64,000 nt of DNA from Catellatospora citrea (GTDB lineage Bacteria; Actinomycetota; Actinomycetes; Mycobacteriales; Micromonosporaceae): NCBI RefSeq assembly GCF_003610235.1, contig NZ_RAPR01000001.1, forward strand, positions 7,068,001-7,132,000. The letters are read 5' to 3'. Every line of letters starts with the position of its first letter. The first letter of the stretch is position 1. The translations under genes were made by a program, and so were the position numbers. The notes under the pieces were generated by a model. The model saw nothing but the letters and a program-made list of their open reading frames with translations. It was not told where the DNA came from and ran no database searches. Below, piece by piece: positions 27,145-35,577 of the stretch.

Positions 27145-28230
27145 TCAGTGGTCGTCGTGGAGGGTGATCTCGGCACCGGCCAGTACGCGGCCGTTGACCT
27201 GGATGTCGATGCGGTGCGGGCCCGGGTACAGCCGGCGCACGCTGACGTGCTGGAACGTGTGGCGGCGGGTGACCTGGCGGGGGAGTCCGGGTTCGAGGTC
27301 GGCCGTGGTCAGCTTGAACACCTTCGGCGCGCGGGGGCCGCGCGCTCCCGCGTGGTGCACGACGTAGTCGACGGCGGCCCGTACGTCGGTGTCCGCGGTG
27401 AGCGTGAACGCGATGGTGACCTGCCCGCCGATGGGCAGCGTGTCCGGCGTGACGGTCAGGCCGGTGACGGCGACGTCCGCGCCGTGGTCGAAGCCGAGCA
27501 GCCCCAGCGCCTCCGGATGACCCTGCTTGACCAGCGAGCGCAGCGCGTGGCGGATCACCCAGGCGGTGCCGTCGCCACCGGTGGCGGACCAGCGCCGGGC
27601 CGTGGCGAGGGCGACGTCGGGGTGGTCCTTGGTGATGTCGTTGAGGTGGTTGGCGACCGAGCGGCGGACGTACAGCTCAGGGTCGTCGTGCAGGCGGTCC
27701 AGCACCGGGATGGTGAGCTGCGGGTCGGCCAGCATCGGCACCCGTGACGCCCACGGCAGCCGGGGCCGGGAGCCTTCCGAGGCCAGGCGCCGCAGGTGCT
27801 GGTCGGGGTCGACGGCCCAGACGTGCAGCTGGGCAAGGGTGCGTTCGGGGTGCGCGGCCAGGTAGGGACGGATCGCGAACTCGGCCGTGGCGTGCGGGGT
27901 CAGCGCGGCGAGGGTGGGCAGCGCGTCGTCGGGGTGGCCCAGGCCGTGCCCGGCGACATAGTCGGTGGCGGGCCAACCGCTCCACATGTCCAGCGGGCTC
28001 GCGGCGACGGCGTCGCGCAGGACGCGTGCGGCGTGCGGGAACGGCTGCGGCAGGAACGCGGCGAGCTGCGCGGCCACGGCCGACACGCGCTGCTTGAGCG
28101 CGAGCGGCTCCAGCCCGCGGCCCGCGGCGGCCGTGAAGTCGGCGGCGGGGAACGCGGGGTGGACCCGGGAGACGGCCGCGGCCAGCCGGCCGATGCTGGC
28201 GTCGTTGACGTGGTCCTTCAGGTCGGCCAT
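27145..28230 (-). CDS. DNA alkylation repair protein (AlkC-like HEAT-repeat glycosylase)
   Basis: 361 residues. The first 240 consist of HEAT-like helical repeats (PELYVRRSVANHLNDITKDHPDVALATARRW), as in AlkC/AlkD glycosylases. The last 100 residues (GLTVTPDTLPIGGQVTIAFTLTADTDV to VNGRVLAGAEITLHDDH) form an Ig-like beta domain, which is typical of AlkC and absent from AlkD. The family excises 3-methyladenine and 3-methylcytosine. It is a single-gene unit; the specific activity is inferred from family features. Confidence 0.8.
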   Translation of the reverse strand: MADLKDHVNDASIGRLAAAVSRVHPAFPAADFTAAAGRGLEPLALKQRVSAVAAQLAAFLPQPFPHAARVLRDAVAASPLDMWSGWPATDYVAGHGLGHPDDALPTLAALTPHATAEFAIRPYLAAHPERTLAQLHVWAVDPDQHLRRLASEGSRPRLPWASRVPMLADPQLTIPVLDRLHDDPELYVRRSVANHLNDITKDHPDVALATARRWSATGGDGTAWVIRHALRSLVKQGHPEALGLLGFDHGADVAVTGLTVTPDTLPIGGQVTIAFTLTADTDVRAAVDYVVHHAGARGPRAPKVFKLTTADLEPGLPRQVTRRHTFQHVSVRRLYPGPHRIDIQVNGRVLAGAEITLHDDH

Positions 28231-28366
28231 GACGTTTCCGGTTCCCTTCCGTGCCCTGCGCGGTCCGGCACCCTGGTCGAGCCGGTGCGATCAGTAGACA
28301 CGACCCCTCTGACATGCTCGAACGCTGCGGCCTGGGCCGATCTCGGTGGACGCCCGCACCGGGCGG

Positions 28367-28801
28367 TCAGCGCGAAGCGAAGCGGGCTTCGAGCCGGTCG
28401 AGGGTGCGGGTGATCGCCCGGCGGTTGCGGCGCGGGAACCAGCTGACGCTGATCAGCAGCGGCACGCGCGCGGTCGACCAATCGAACTCCTCGGTGACCA
28501 GGGTGGTTCCGTCACCCGCCGGCTCCAGCCGCCAGCGCCACCGGTGGCCGTTGAAGTGCCGCCACGCGATCAGACGGCCCTCCTCGAACTCGACCACCGT
28601 GTTGAGGATGCGGTAGCCGGCGCCCATCCGCATGTCCATGCCGAACTTCATGCCCGGCGCCAGCCGGCGCGCGGCACCCCGGGCGGCGAGCACCGACCCC
28701 GATCCGTCGATGAGGGGGTGCTGAGCAGGGTCGGCGAGCAGTTCGAAGATCTCCTCCGGCGTGGCGGAGACGACCCGGCTCTCCCGGATGAGGCGGCGCA
28801 T
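28367..28801 (-). CDS. SRPBCC-superfamily protein (polyketide cyclase/dehydrase-like)
   Basis: 144 residues with the START-like opening MRRLIRESRVVSATPEEIFELLADPAQHPLIDGSGSV and a ligand-cavity fold (WRWRLEPAGDGTTLVTEEFDWS). It binds an unknown small hydrophobic ligand; no catalytic residues can be assigned. It is divergent from the serine-hydrolase-like lipoprotein. Confidence 0.85.
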   Translation of the reverse strand: MRRLIRESRVVSATPEEIFELLADPAQHPLIDGSGSVLAARGAARRLAPGMKFGMDMRMGAGYRILNTVVEFEEGRLIAWRHFNGHRWRWRLEPAGDGTTLVTEEFDWSTARVPLLISVSWFPRRNRRAITRTLDRLEARFASR

Positions 28802-28875
28802 CCGCGCACTCTATCGACCCGTCGGGTTCGCTGTTTGCAACCTATTTGGTCGATTAGTCTGGATACCATCCTGAG

Positions 28876-30138
28876 ATGACCAGGTCGATGGCGCGAGCCG
28901 TTCGCCGCGCCGTCGCCGGAGCTGCCGCGATGCTCTTGCTGGGCGGGTGCACGGTCGCCACGGACGTCTCGGCGGCGACGGTGGCGCGGCCGGCCCCGAC
29001 GCCGCAGGCACAGGGGATCGCGGACGTCGTCCGCGCGGCGATGAAGGACCAGTCGCTGCGGGCCGTCATCGTCAAGGTGACCAAGGGCGACCAGGTGGTG
29101 ACGTCCGAGGCGTTCGGCGAGTCGCTCGACGGGGCGCCCGCCACCACGGACATGCGCTTCCGCAACGGCGCGGTCGTCTTCGCGTACCTCGGCACGCTGC
29201 TGCTGCTGTTCGTCGAGGAGGGCAAGGCCAAGCTCGACGACACGATCGACCGCTGGATGCCGGAACTGCCCGAGTCCGGCAAGGTCACCCTGAAGATGCT
29301 GACCAACCAGACCACGGGCTACCCGGACTTCGAGACCGACCCGGGCTGGAACGCGGCCTTCAACGCCGACCCGTTCCAGTCGTGGACGTTCGAGCGGCGG
29401 CTGAAGTACGCGTTCTCCCGCCCGATACAGTTCGCGCCCGGCACCAACTGGAGCTACGCGCACACCAACTTCATGATCCTCGGCGAGATCCTCGCGAAGA
29501 TCGGCGGCAAGCCGCTCGACGTGCTGCTGCGCGAGAAGGTCATGGAGCCGATGGGGCTGAAGAACACCGTCGGCAGCCAGACCGGGGCCGTCCCGGAGCC
29601 CGCGCTGCACGCGTACAGCTCGGAGCGGCGCGAGGCGCTGGGCGTGCCGCCGAAGACCGCGTTCTACGAGGAGTCGACGTACTGGAACTCCGACTGGGGC
29701 ACCCCGGTCGGGGCGAACCAGACGTCGACCATCGACGACCTGGCGACCACTGCCATCGCCGTGGGCACGGGCAAGCTGCTGTCGGAGGCGAGCTACCGGG
29801 CGATGACCGACCCGAACCTGCTGGGGTTCGGGCACGCCCAGGCCAACTGTGCGCCGTCGTGCTTCAAGCAGATCGTCGGGTACAACTACGGCCTCGGCGT
29901 GGTCCGCTCGGGCGACTGGCTCCTGCAGGACCCGCTCGTCGGCGGCTACAGCGCCACGGAGGCGTACCTGCCGCAGGAGAACATCGGCATCTCGGTCGTG
30001 ACGACGTTCCTGCCGGGGGCGTTCGACTGCAAGGGCGTCTACCCGAACTCCAGCGACACGGTGTTCCGGCTGATCGGCGCGTACGTGGCGCCGAACAACG
30101 CCCCGCCGATGCCGCCCCCGTACAAGAAGGCCTGCTGA
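28876..30138 (+). CDS. Beta-lactamase-fold lipoprotein lacking catalytic motifs
   Basis: 420 residues with a lipoprotein signal (AAAMLLLGGC, lipid Cys at about 25). The fold follows class C beta-lactamase/DD-peptidase family proteins (VEEGKAKLDDTIDRWMPELP, LTNQTTGYPDF, FAPGTNWSYAHTNFMILGEIL). However, the SxxK catalytic site reads AVVF at about 99-102, so both Ser and Lys are gone. The YxN motif reads YAH (194-196). The C-terminal HxG motif is not visible (LVGGYSATEAY). It is therefore either a non-enzymatic binding protein or a very divergent enzyme. The start ATG has only a weak ribosome site; a second ATG is four codons on. Confidence 0.85.
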   Translation: MTRSMARAVRRAVAGAAAMLLLGGCTVATDVSAATVARPAPTPQAQGIADVVRAAMKDQSLRAVIVKVTKGDQVVTSEAFGESLDGAPATTDMRFRNGAVVFAYLGTLLLLFVEEGKAKLDDTIDRWMPELPESGKVTLKMLTNQTTGYPDFETDPGWNAAFNADPFQSWTFERRLKYAFSRPIQFAPGTNWSYAHTNFMILGEILAKIGGKPLDVLLREKVMEPMGLKNTVGSQTGAVPEPALHAYSSERREALGVPPKTAFYEESTYWNSDWGTPVGANQTSTIDDLATTAIAVGTGKLLSEASYRAMTDPNLLGFGHAQANCAPSCFKQIVGYNYGLGVVRSGDWLLQDPLVGGYSATEAYLPQENIGISVVTTFLPGAFDCKGVYPNSSDTVFRLIGAYVAPNNAPPMPPPYKKAC

Positions 30139-30146
30139 CCGCGGGA

Positions 30147-30180
30147 GATCTCGACGTGTTGATCCACCCACGTCCAGATC
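30147..30180 (+). terminator. Terminator after the beta-lactamase-fold gene
   Basis: A 12-base inverted repeat with one mismatch (30147-30158 with 30169-30180) followed by ATTTCT. Confidence 0.6.
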
Positions 30181-30361
30181 ATTTCTGGGAGGGTTCCGTG
30201 GCGCTCGGGACGGGCCACCTCGCTGCGCGAGGGAACGCTCCGGTACGCGATGTTCCGCGCTTTGCAACGTTCAGCACGGCGCCTTCCTCGGTCGCGTTCC
30301 GCTGACCGTACGGCGTTGCATCACTGTCATAGGGTGCGGCGAGTCTTCGGGGAGGTACTTG

Positions 30362-30892
30362 GTGAGCCGGGTGCGGCACATGGTGGTGGTGGGGCTCGTA
30401 GCGGCGCTGGCCGGGGCGGGCTGGCAGGTGGCGGTGCGCGAGGTGCGGCCGAGCCGGCCGCCGCAGGCATGCGGGCTGCTGCGGCCGGAGCTGCTGGAGC
30501 TTGCGCTCGGCTCGGGCTACGGGGTTAAGGAGTCCCACGACGGGCTGTGGTACGGACCGTTGGCGGAGGCACTCTCGGCCTGCGTATGGGACTCCGGCGC
30601 TGGGCGGCCGTGGTTGCGGCTGATCGTGCGGCATTACGGCTGGGCCGGCGGCCGGGGTCCGCTGGCGCACGTACGCGACCACACCGGCGATCCCGACGAC
30701 CTGCCCTCGGTGTACGCGGAGGCGCTGGGCCGCTACTACGACGAGAACATCGTCGATGGGCAAGCCGTCGAGGTGGTCTCCGCTGCGGGTGCGTACTCGG
30801 TGACGGTCGCCTATATCAGCGCGGAACCGCGCCGCACTCTGGGTGTGGCCAGGTTGGTGCTGGTCGAGGCAATGTCGGGGCTGAAGGGGTGA
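30362..30892 (+). CDS. Hypothetical membrane-anchored protein
   Basis: 176 residues from the GTG at 30362, 6 bases after GGAGG; a TTG one codon earlier is too close. There is one N-terminal hydrophobic segment (HMVVVGLVAALAGAGWQVAV), then a soluble outer domain with two Cys (QACGLL, SACVWD). The style resembles DUF3558-like actinobacterial lipoproteins, but no lipobox is seen and no family is claimed. It is coupled to the following small membrane protein. Confidence 0.75.
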   Translation: MSRVRHMVVVGLVAALAGAGWQVAVREVRPSRPPQACGLLRPELLELALGSGYGVKESHDGLWYGPLAEALSACVWDSGAGRPWLRLIVRHYGWAGGRGPLAHVRDHTGDPDDLPSVYAEALGRYYDENIVDGQAVEVVSAAGAYSVTVAYISAEPRRTLGVARLVLVEAMSGLKG

Positions 30893-31110
30893 CAGCAGTG
30901 AGTGGTGCCTGGCGTGCTGTGCGGCCATTGATGTCCTGGCTGCTGGTGATCGTGCTCGGCGCCGCGGTCGGCGCGGCCGCAGCCGCGACGGCCGTGGACG
31001 TCCTCGGGGGTCGCGAGCTCGACGCCGCCGACACGTTCACACCTCCGCCGCGGCCGCCGATCTCCGAGGCGGAGGTTGACCGGCTGACCCACCTGGGAAA
31101 GCAGCCGTAG
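30889..31110 (+). CDS. Small single-pass membrane protein, unknown function
   Basis: 73 residues if it starts at the GTG overlapping the previous stop (GTGA). A GTG at 30898, 8 bases after AAGGGG, would give 70 residues and has the better ribosome site. There is one membrane helix (LMSWLLVIVLGAAVGAAAAATAVDVL) and a Pro-rich acidic tail. It forms a two-gene unit with the protein upstream. Not recognised. Confidence 0.6.
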   Translation: MTAVSGAWRAVRPLMSWLLVIVLGAAVGAAAAATAVDVLGGRELDAADTFTPPPRPPISEAEVDRLTHLGKQP

Positions 31111-31437
31111 CCTCCAGCGGTCAATGGTGCTGTCCAAGGTGACCCTTGCGCCGGGCGGAGCGAGGGCCTGAAGTGCAACGACGTCATGTTCGTCCTGCTC
31201 CAACTTGCGGTGCAGGAAAGCTATTACTTCGTTGTTCACGTTCGAGACCCTATGACGCCTGGCGTCCCGGCGCCGCACCTGACCAATGCAGTTGCTGAGC
31301 GCACAGTGAACTGCCTTCGCGGAAGCTAGGTGTCGGGCTCGGTCAGCACACTTGCGCAGCGGACATGGCGGTGAAGGTGAGGATGGTCGAGTGCCGGCGT
31401 CCACGCCCTGCTGTCGGACCGAACCTCACGAACGACA
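31111..31437. other. Gene-poor stretch with a decayed coding remnant
   Basis: These 327 bases hold no intact gene. The left third contains a minus-strand remnant (listed separately). The remainder has lower GC than its neighbours and no clear promoter or hairpin. It marks the edge of an accessory patch that continues through the insertion sequence. Confidence 0.5.
31118..31239 (-). pseudogene. DUF6221-like gene fragment
   Basis: From the GTG at 31239 (AGGG 9 bases upstream) the minus strand reads VNNEVIAFLHRKLEQDEHDVV and continues to about STIDRWR, which resembles the N-terminus of actinobacterial DUF6221 proteins. After about 40 codons the frame runs antisense through the small membrane protein gene, so the rest of the gene is missing. 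Family assignment is from the opening residues only. Confidence 0.4.
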
Positions 31438-31782
31438 TCACTCACTGGTCTGAGTGTGGGCCGGCCCTGAGTCGTAGCGATCGAGAAACGCGTTGGCCGG
31501 GAGGTCGAGTGCATGCAGTTTGGAGAACACCTCCGTGCCCGCGCCCATCTCCTCGTCGCCATCGGAGAACATATCGGAGATCCGGTATGCCTGCACCATG
31601 TCGAGGACTTCGTGCTCGCCCTCCCTGGCGTACTCGGCCGACTCCCGCTCGGCCAGTTCGATGGCCTCGTCGAGGGACGTTGCCCGGAAGAGCACGACAC
31701 GCTCCTCGAAGGGACGGTTTTCCCAGGTCTGCCATCTATAGAAGGTTCTGGCGCTGTACCACGCCTTCGGCTCATGTCTCAG
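31438..31782 (-). pseudogene. DUF4288-like gene whose start codon was split by an IS5-family insertion
   Basis: The frame reads (L)RHEPKAWYSARTFYRWQTW..RPFEERVVLFRATSLDEAIELAERESAEYA and ends at 31438. Its WYSA and EERVVLF..A...EAIE pattern fits DUF4288 proteins. The insertion sequence begins at 31782. Joining the two flanks and removing one TCA copy restores an ATG exactly at the junction (C31780, A31781, T32808 on the plus strand). In the present sequence that codon is CTG with no ribosome site. The next in-frame start (GTG at 31695) would lose the N-terminal motif. The gene is probably off or poorly translated. Confidence 0.7.
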
Positions 31783-31797
31783 AGGCTGTCGGGTAAC
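31782..31797 (+). repeat. Left terminal inverted repeat of the IS
   Basis: GAGGCTGTCGGGTAAC; exact complement of 32789-32804. The TCA target repeat is at 31779-31781. Confidence 0.9.
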
Positions 31798-31804
31798 CGA
31801 GTGA

Positions 31805-32746
31805 TCACGTGTTGAGGAGCCGTTCGGCGTTGAGGCGTCGGGCGGCTTCTCGTTCGGTGGCGTTGGTCCAGCGGACTGTCTGACCTGCGAGACGCCGTGT
31901 CATGAGCCTGATCATCGCTAGTTTGATCATTGCTTCGGAGTTGGTGGTCAGGCGCTCGTAGTCACGTGCCAGGCGCCGGTTGCGTATCAGCCAGCCGAAG
32001 GTCCGTTCCACGACCCAGCGCCGCGGGAGGACCTCGAAGCCCTTGACGTCGTCGCGGCGGCGCACGATCTGCAGGACCAGGCCCAAGGTGTCACGGGCCC
32101 AGCCGATCATGGTGCCGTCGCGGCGGTTGGCGTAGCCGGCATCGGCCCAGACCAGCGCCAGGCCCCTGAACACGGCGGCCAGCCGGGTCAGGATCATCCG
32201 GCCGCCGGGCCGGTCGTTGACCGACGCCGAGGTGACCGCGACGGCCAGGATCAGGCCCATGGTGTCCACGACCAGGTGGCGTTTGCGGCCGGTGGTCTTC
32301 TTGCCCGGGTCATAGCCGATGGCCTGGCCGCCTTCGCTGCTCTTGACGGTCTGGGAGTCCATGACCCCTGCCGTGGGCCGCCGGTCACGGCCGGCCGCCT
32401 CTCGCAGCCGGGCGCGCAGTTCGTCGTGGATGCGGTCCCAGGTGCCGTCCCTGCGCCAGGCAGTGAACCAGCGGTGCGCGGCATCAGGCGGGGCCAGCTC
32501 ACGCGGGATCATCCGCCATGGGCAGCCCCCACGCAGCACGAACAGGATCGAATCGAGGATCAGCCGGTCGTCGAACTTGCGCGGGCGTCCGCCTCTGCGC
32601 TGGTCACGTACCGGCATCAGCGGTTGCAGGACGGCCCACATCGCGTTGGTGAGACTGGAGGGATAGGCTCTGCGGGCGTCCCCGCCAAGGTCAACGTTGC
32701 GCACAACTTCGTGATCCTGGCGGGGACGTTCCGTTTCCCAAAGCAC
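31805..32746 (-). CDS. IS5-family transposase
   Basis: 313 residues. The N-terminal DUF4096-type region is LTNAMWAVLQPLMPVRDQRRGGRPRKFDDRLILDSILFVLRGGCPWRMIP. The DDE catalytic set is visible: Asp130 in GVMDSQTVKSSEGG, Asp202 in LVWADAGYANR and Glu247 in RRWVVERTFGWLIRNRRLARDYE. It is full length, with no frameshift, and fills almost the whole element. It cuts and joins the 16-base terminal repeats. Confidence 0.95.
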   Translation of the reverse strand: MLWETERPRQDHEVVRNVDLGGDARRAYPSSLTNAMWAVLQPLMPVRDQRRGGRPRKFDDRLILDSILFVLRGGCPWRMIPRELAPPDAAHRWFTAWRRDGTWDRIHDELRARLREAAGRDRRPTAGVMDSQTVKSSEGGQAIGYDPGKKTTGRKRHLVVDTMGLILAVAVTSASVNDRPGGRMILTRLAAVFRGLALVWADAGYANRRDGTMIGWARDTLGLVLQIVRRRDDVKGFEVLPRRWVVERTFGWLIRNRRLARDYERLTTNSEAMIKLAMIRLMTRRLAGQTVRWTNATEREAARRLNAERLLNT

Positions 32747-32788
32747 CCCACATCGGCGTGTACCGAAGCAACCTCACGTCACCACGCA

Positions 32789-32804
32789 GTTACCCGACAG
32801 CCTC
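32789..32804 (-). repeat. Right terminal inverted repeat of the IS
   Basis: Exact complement of the left end. The TCA target repeat is at 32805-32807. Confidence 0.9.
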
Positions 32805-32841
32805 TCATTGCCGGTCCGCCAACCCCTCGCGCCAATCCGTG

Positions 32842-32871
32842 ATCATCGCAAAGGAAGATCTATTTTTGCAA
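32842..32871 (-). promoter_or_regulatory. Stranded promoter of the DUF4288-like gene
   Basis: On the minus strand TTGCAA (32866-32871), an 18-base spacer and GATGAT (32842-32847) point toward the insertion site. Before the insertion this would lie about 35 bases upstream of the restored ATG. The 1 kb element now separates it from the gene. Nothing else is seen between 32808 and 33040. Confidence 0.4.
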
Positions 32872-33040
32872 CGGGCCCTGGAGCAGGGCCACGCCGTCGT
32901 GCGTTCGTGCACCTGCCCGGGTGTCCACCGGTCGACTGCCGCGGACCCGTCGGTCGGTGTCGGCTTCCCGGCCACCGCCTCGGCGAGGAAGACCAGGGCG
33001 ACGACGAGATCAGACCGCGTCGGGACTGATGCCGCCTACC

Positions 33041-33718
33041 TCAACGGGCTCGGCCGCGCTCATCTCGCGCTTCGGCTTCGGCCTTCAGGCGAGCGATCAC
33101 CCGAGGATCGTCGGCTTTGAGGACGACGACGCTGCTCCGGTAGGCTGCGGCTCGGGCGATCAGGGGCGGACCATTGTCCGGCAGGACAATGACGAACTGC
33201 CAGCGCCCATGATCCACGGTGGCCAGGCCGATCGAGCCGTCAACGTTCAGTGCTTCAGCCACTGCTGGACCGCCCTCAACGATCTCGTCGAGCCGGGCGT
33301 AATGCTCAGCTAGGCCCCGCGCAGGCCCGTAGATCCACAGCCTGATGTTCGCGCCCCGCTGGAGAGCACTGGAAAGCTCCGCACGCACCGGCCCAGATGC
33401 GGCGGCCTGGATGATGTCGTACAGCCTCTCTTGCCCAGATGGCTGGGTAGGAGCAGCGGCTGCCCGTTCACGGCAGACTGGGCAAGCCGAGGGATGGCCT
33501 GGGCGGAAGAAATGACGGTGTGCGTCGACCGCTTGCTCGGCAACACCGCACAACGTCGCGCCTTCGTCTCCGAGCGCATGCTCCGTTTCACGCTCCGAAC
33601 GGGCGATCGCAGCCCCGAACCGTGACGGCTCCCGGGCCGTCGCGAACGACCAGTCGGCCACCTCGGCGTGGCTCAGGGACGTGTCCACCGGACCACATCG
33701 GACTGTCAGGTCCGTCAT
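33041..33718 (-). CDS. Hypothetical protein with a CPxC motif
   Basis: 225 residues from the ATG at 33718 (GGGAG 8 bases upstream); an ATG 13 codons earlier has no ribosome site. Residues about 70-85 read HFFRPGHPSACPVCRE, a possible single-metal or redox Cys pair. The rest (SSALQRGANIRLWIYGPARGL, DHGRWQFVIVLPDNGPPLIARAAAYRSSVVVL) has no family I recognise. It lies in the accessory patch beside the IS, so it may be recently acquired. Confidence 0.7.
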   Translation of the reverse strand: MTDLTVRCGPVDTSLSHAEVADWSFATAREPSRFGAAIARSERETEHALGDEGATLCGVAEQAVDAHRHFFRPGHPSACPVCRERAAAAPTQPSGQERLYDIIQAAASGPVRAELSSALQRGANIRLWIYGPARGLAEHYARLDEIVEGGPAVAEALNVDGSIGLATVDHGRWQFVIVLPDNGPPLIARAAAYRSSVVVLKADDPRVIARLKAEAEARDERGRAR

Positions 33719-33767
33719 GCTCGCTCTCCCGTGGCCCACTTCTCGTTCATCCGTCATTGACGTGCCA

Positions 33768-34637
33768 TCAGAACAGTGTCAGCGGTTCGGTCGGCGCGGG
33801 CTCGGGCAGCGGCCGCAGGTCCGGCACCCGGGCGCGCACCTCGTCGTGGAAGCGGCGGGCGAGTTCGGGCGCGTCGGCGTTGTCGGGGGTGTGGATGAAC
33901 ACGGTCGGCGAGCGCCCTTCGCGCAGCCAGCCGGTGACGGTCTCGACCCAGGGCTGCCAGCCCTCTACGGTTGCGGCGGTGTCGTCGCGGCCCAGGTAGC
34001 GGATGATCGGCCGGTCGGTGAGCGCGCGGGAGCGGTGCGGCATGCGCGGCTTCTTGGTCCACGCGTCGCGTTCGGCGTCGCTGGTCGGCGGGGTCCGGAA
34101 GAACGCGACGGTGTCGAACGGGACCCATTCGGCATCCGCCGCGGCGAGCAGGTCCTCGAGCAGCCGCGCGGAGCGGGCGTCGTCGAAGAAGGCGCGGTGG
34201 CGCACCTCGACGGCATACCGGTGGTCGCCAGGCAGGCGGCGCAGGAACGCGGCCAGCACGGGTACGTCGGCGGGGGTGAACGAGCCGGGCAGTTGCAGCC
34301 AGACGGCGTGGGTGCGCGGGCCGAGTGGTTCGATCGCGTCCAGGAAGGCGCGCAGCTCGGTGTCGGCGTCGGTGAGGCGGCGTTCGTGGGTGATCGGCTT
34401 GGGCAGCTTGACGACGAACCGGAAGTCCGGGTCGGTCTGCTGCGCCCAGGAGGCCACCGTGGCCCGCGCCGGGGTGGCGTAGAAGGTCGTGTTGCCCTCG
34501 ACCGCGTTGCACCAGCCGGCGTACGCCCGCAGGCGCTCCTCGGCCGTGCTCGGATGCGGCAGGAAGCGCCCCTGCCATGCCTTGAGGCTCCACATCGCGC
34601 AGCCCACGTGCAGGCGTGGGGTGTCCGCGCCGCTCAC
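33768..34637 (-). CDS. DUF72 (YecE-like) protein
   Basis: 289 residues from the GTG at 34637, which overlaps the exonuclease III stop (GTGA). It contains the DUF72 features VGCAMWSLKAWQG, GWCNAVEGNTTFYATPARATVASWAQQTDPDFRFVVKLP and YAVEVRHRAFF. The family has a TIM-barrel-like fold resembling xylose isomerase/endonuclease IV, but its reaction is unknown. Coupling to exonuclease III hints at a nucleic-acid role, which is inference. Confidence 0.92.
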   Translation of the reverse strand: MSGADTPRLHVGCAMWSLKAWQGRFLPHPSTAEERLRAYAGWCNAVEGNTTFYATPARATVASWAQQTDPDFRFVVKLPKPITHERRLTDADTELRAFLDAIEPLGPRTHAVWLQLPGSFTPADVPVLAAFLRRLPGDHRYAVEVRHRAFFDDARSARLLEDLLAAADAEWVPFDTVAFFRTPPTSDAERDAWTKKPRMPHRSRALTDRPIIRYLGRDDTAATVEGWQPWVETVTGWLREGRSPTVFIHTPDNADAPELARRFHDEVRARVPDLRPLPEPAPTEPLTLF

Positions 34638-35518
34638 TTGTCGTCCGGGGTGGCCGGTGCGGCCTGGGGCAGGCGGGCCTTGCCGCGCCGGGTGGCGGGT
34701 GCGGACGGCGGCGGCACGACCGGTCCGATGTCGCCGTCGGGGGCCTCGTCGAGGTCGACGATGACGGGGGCGTGGTCGCTGGGGCCGGTGCCCTTGCGGG
34801 CGTGCCGGTCCACCCAGGCGGCCTTGACCCGTTCGGCGACCGGCGTGCCGGCCAGCACCAGGTCGATGCGCATGCCGAGGTCCTGGTGGAACATGCCGGC
34901 GCGGTAGTCCCAGTACGAGAAGACGCGCTTGTCGGGCCAGTGGTCGCGGACGACGTCGTGCAGCCCGGCAGCCTGCAGGTCGGCCAGGGCGGCCCGTTCG
35001 GGGGCGGTCACGTGGGTCTGGCCGGCGAACGCGTCCGGGTCGAACACGTCGGCGTCGGTCGGCGCGATGTTGATGTCCCCGGCCACGATCACGGTGTCGG
35101 GTCCGGCGGCGACGAGGTCGCGCAGCGCGCCGAGCCAGGTGAGTTTGTACTGGTAGTGGTCGGAGTCCGGGGTGCGGCCGTTGGGCACGTACACCGAGTG
35201 GACGCGGATGCCGCCGCAGGTCGCCGACACCGCCCGTGCCTCGGGGTGGGGGAAGCCGGGTCCGCCGGGGATGCCGGTCACGACGTCGTCGAGCCCGACC
35301 CGGGACAGGATCGCGACGCCGTTCCAGCGCGCCTCGCCGTGCGCGGCGTACTCGTAGCCGCGGTCGGCCAGTTCCTTGCTCAGCAGTTCGGCGAAGGCGG
35401 CGTCGGCGAGCTTGGTCTCCTGCAGGCAGACCACGTCGGGCCGCCGCTGGTCCAGCCAGGGCAGCAGCCTGGGCAGCCGCTGCTTGACGGAGTTCACGTT
35501 CCAGGTCGTCACCCGCAT
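34634..35518 (-). CDS. xth: Exodeoxyribonuclease III (AP endonuclease)
   Basis: 294 residues from MRVTTWNVNSVKQRLP; a longer upstream frame lacks similarity. Family motifs: LQETKL (metal Glu), VYVPNGR (Tyr), VAGDINIAPTDADVFDP (Asp/Asn) and the C-terminal GPSDHAPVIVDL (Asp-His pair). It cleaves 5' to abasic sites and degrades 3' ends during base-excision repair. A Pro/Ala-rich tail of about 30 residues extends beyond the usual end. Confidence 0.95.
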   Translation of the reverse strand: MRVTTWNVNSVKQRLPRLLPWLDQRRPDVVCLQETKLADAAFAELLSKELADRGYEYAAHGEARWNGVAILSRVGLDDVVTGIPGGPGFPHPEARAVSATCGGIRVHSVYVPNGRTPDSDHYQYKLTWLGALRDLVAAGPDTVIVAGDINIAPTDADVFDPDAFAGQTHVTAPERAALADLQAAGLHDVVRDHWPDKRVFSYWDYRAGMFHQDLGMRIDLVLAGTPVAERVKAAWVDRHARKGTGPSDHAPVIVDLDEAPDGDIGPVVPPPSAPATRRGKARLPQAAPATPDDK

Positions 35519-35577
35519 TCGCTCCACGATATACGGGGCGCGACGGCGGTGTACCCGATGGCGGCGGCACACGGAAA

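Larger units (their letters stand above)
31782..32804 (-). mobile_element. IS5-family insertion sequence (IS427-group-like), 1023 bases
   Basis: The ends are 16-base inverted repeats (GAGGCTGTCGGGTAAC at 31782-31797 and its complement at 32789-32804). They are flanked by a 3-base direct repeat TCA (31779-31781 and 32805-32807), the TNA-type target duplication of this group. It holds a single intact transposase gene, so it looks recent and possibly active. It lies between a DUF4288-like gene and its own promoter. Confidence 0.9.

Noticed and set aside
32808..33040. A plus-strand frame beginning near 32840 (IIAKEDLFLQRALEQGH)
   Set aside because: No start codon outside the IS and no ribosome site, and the tail has no protein-like bias. 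The AT-rich part is better read as a minus-strand promoter.
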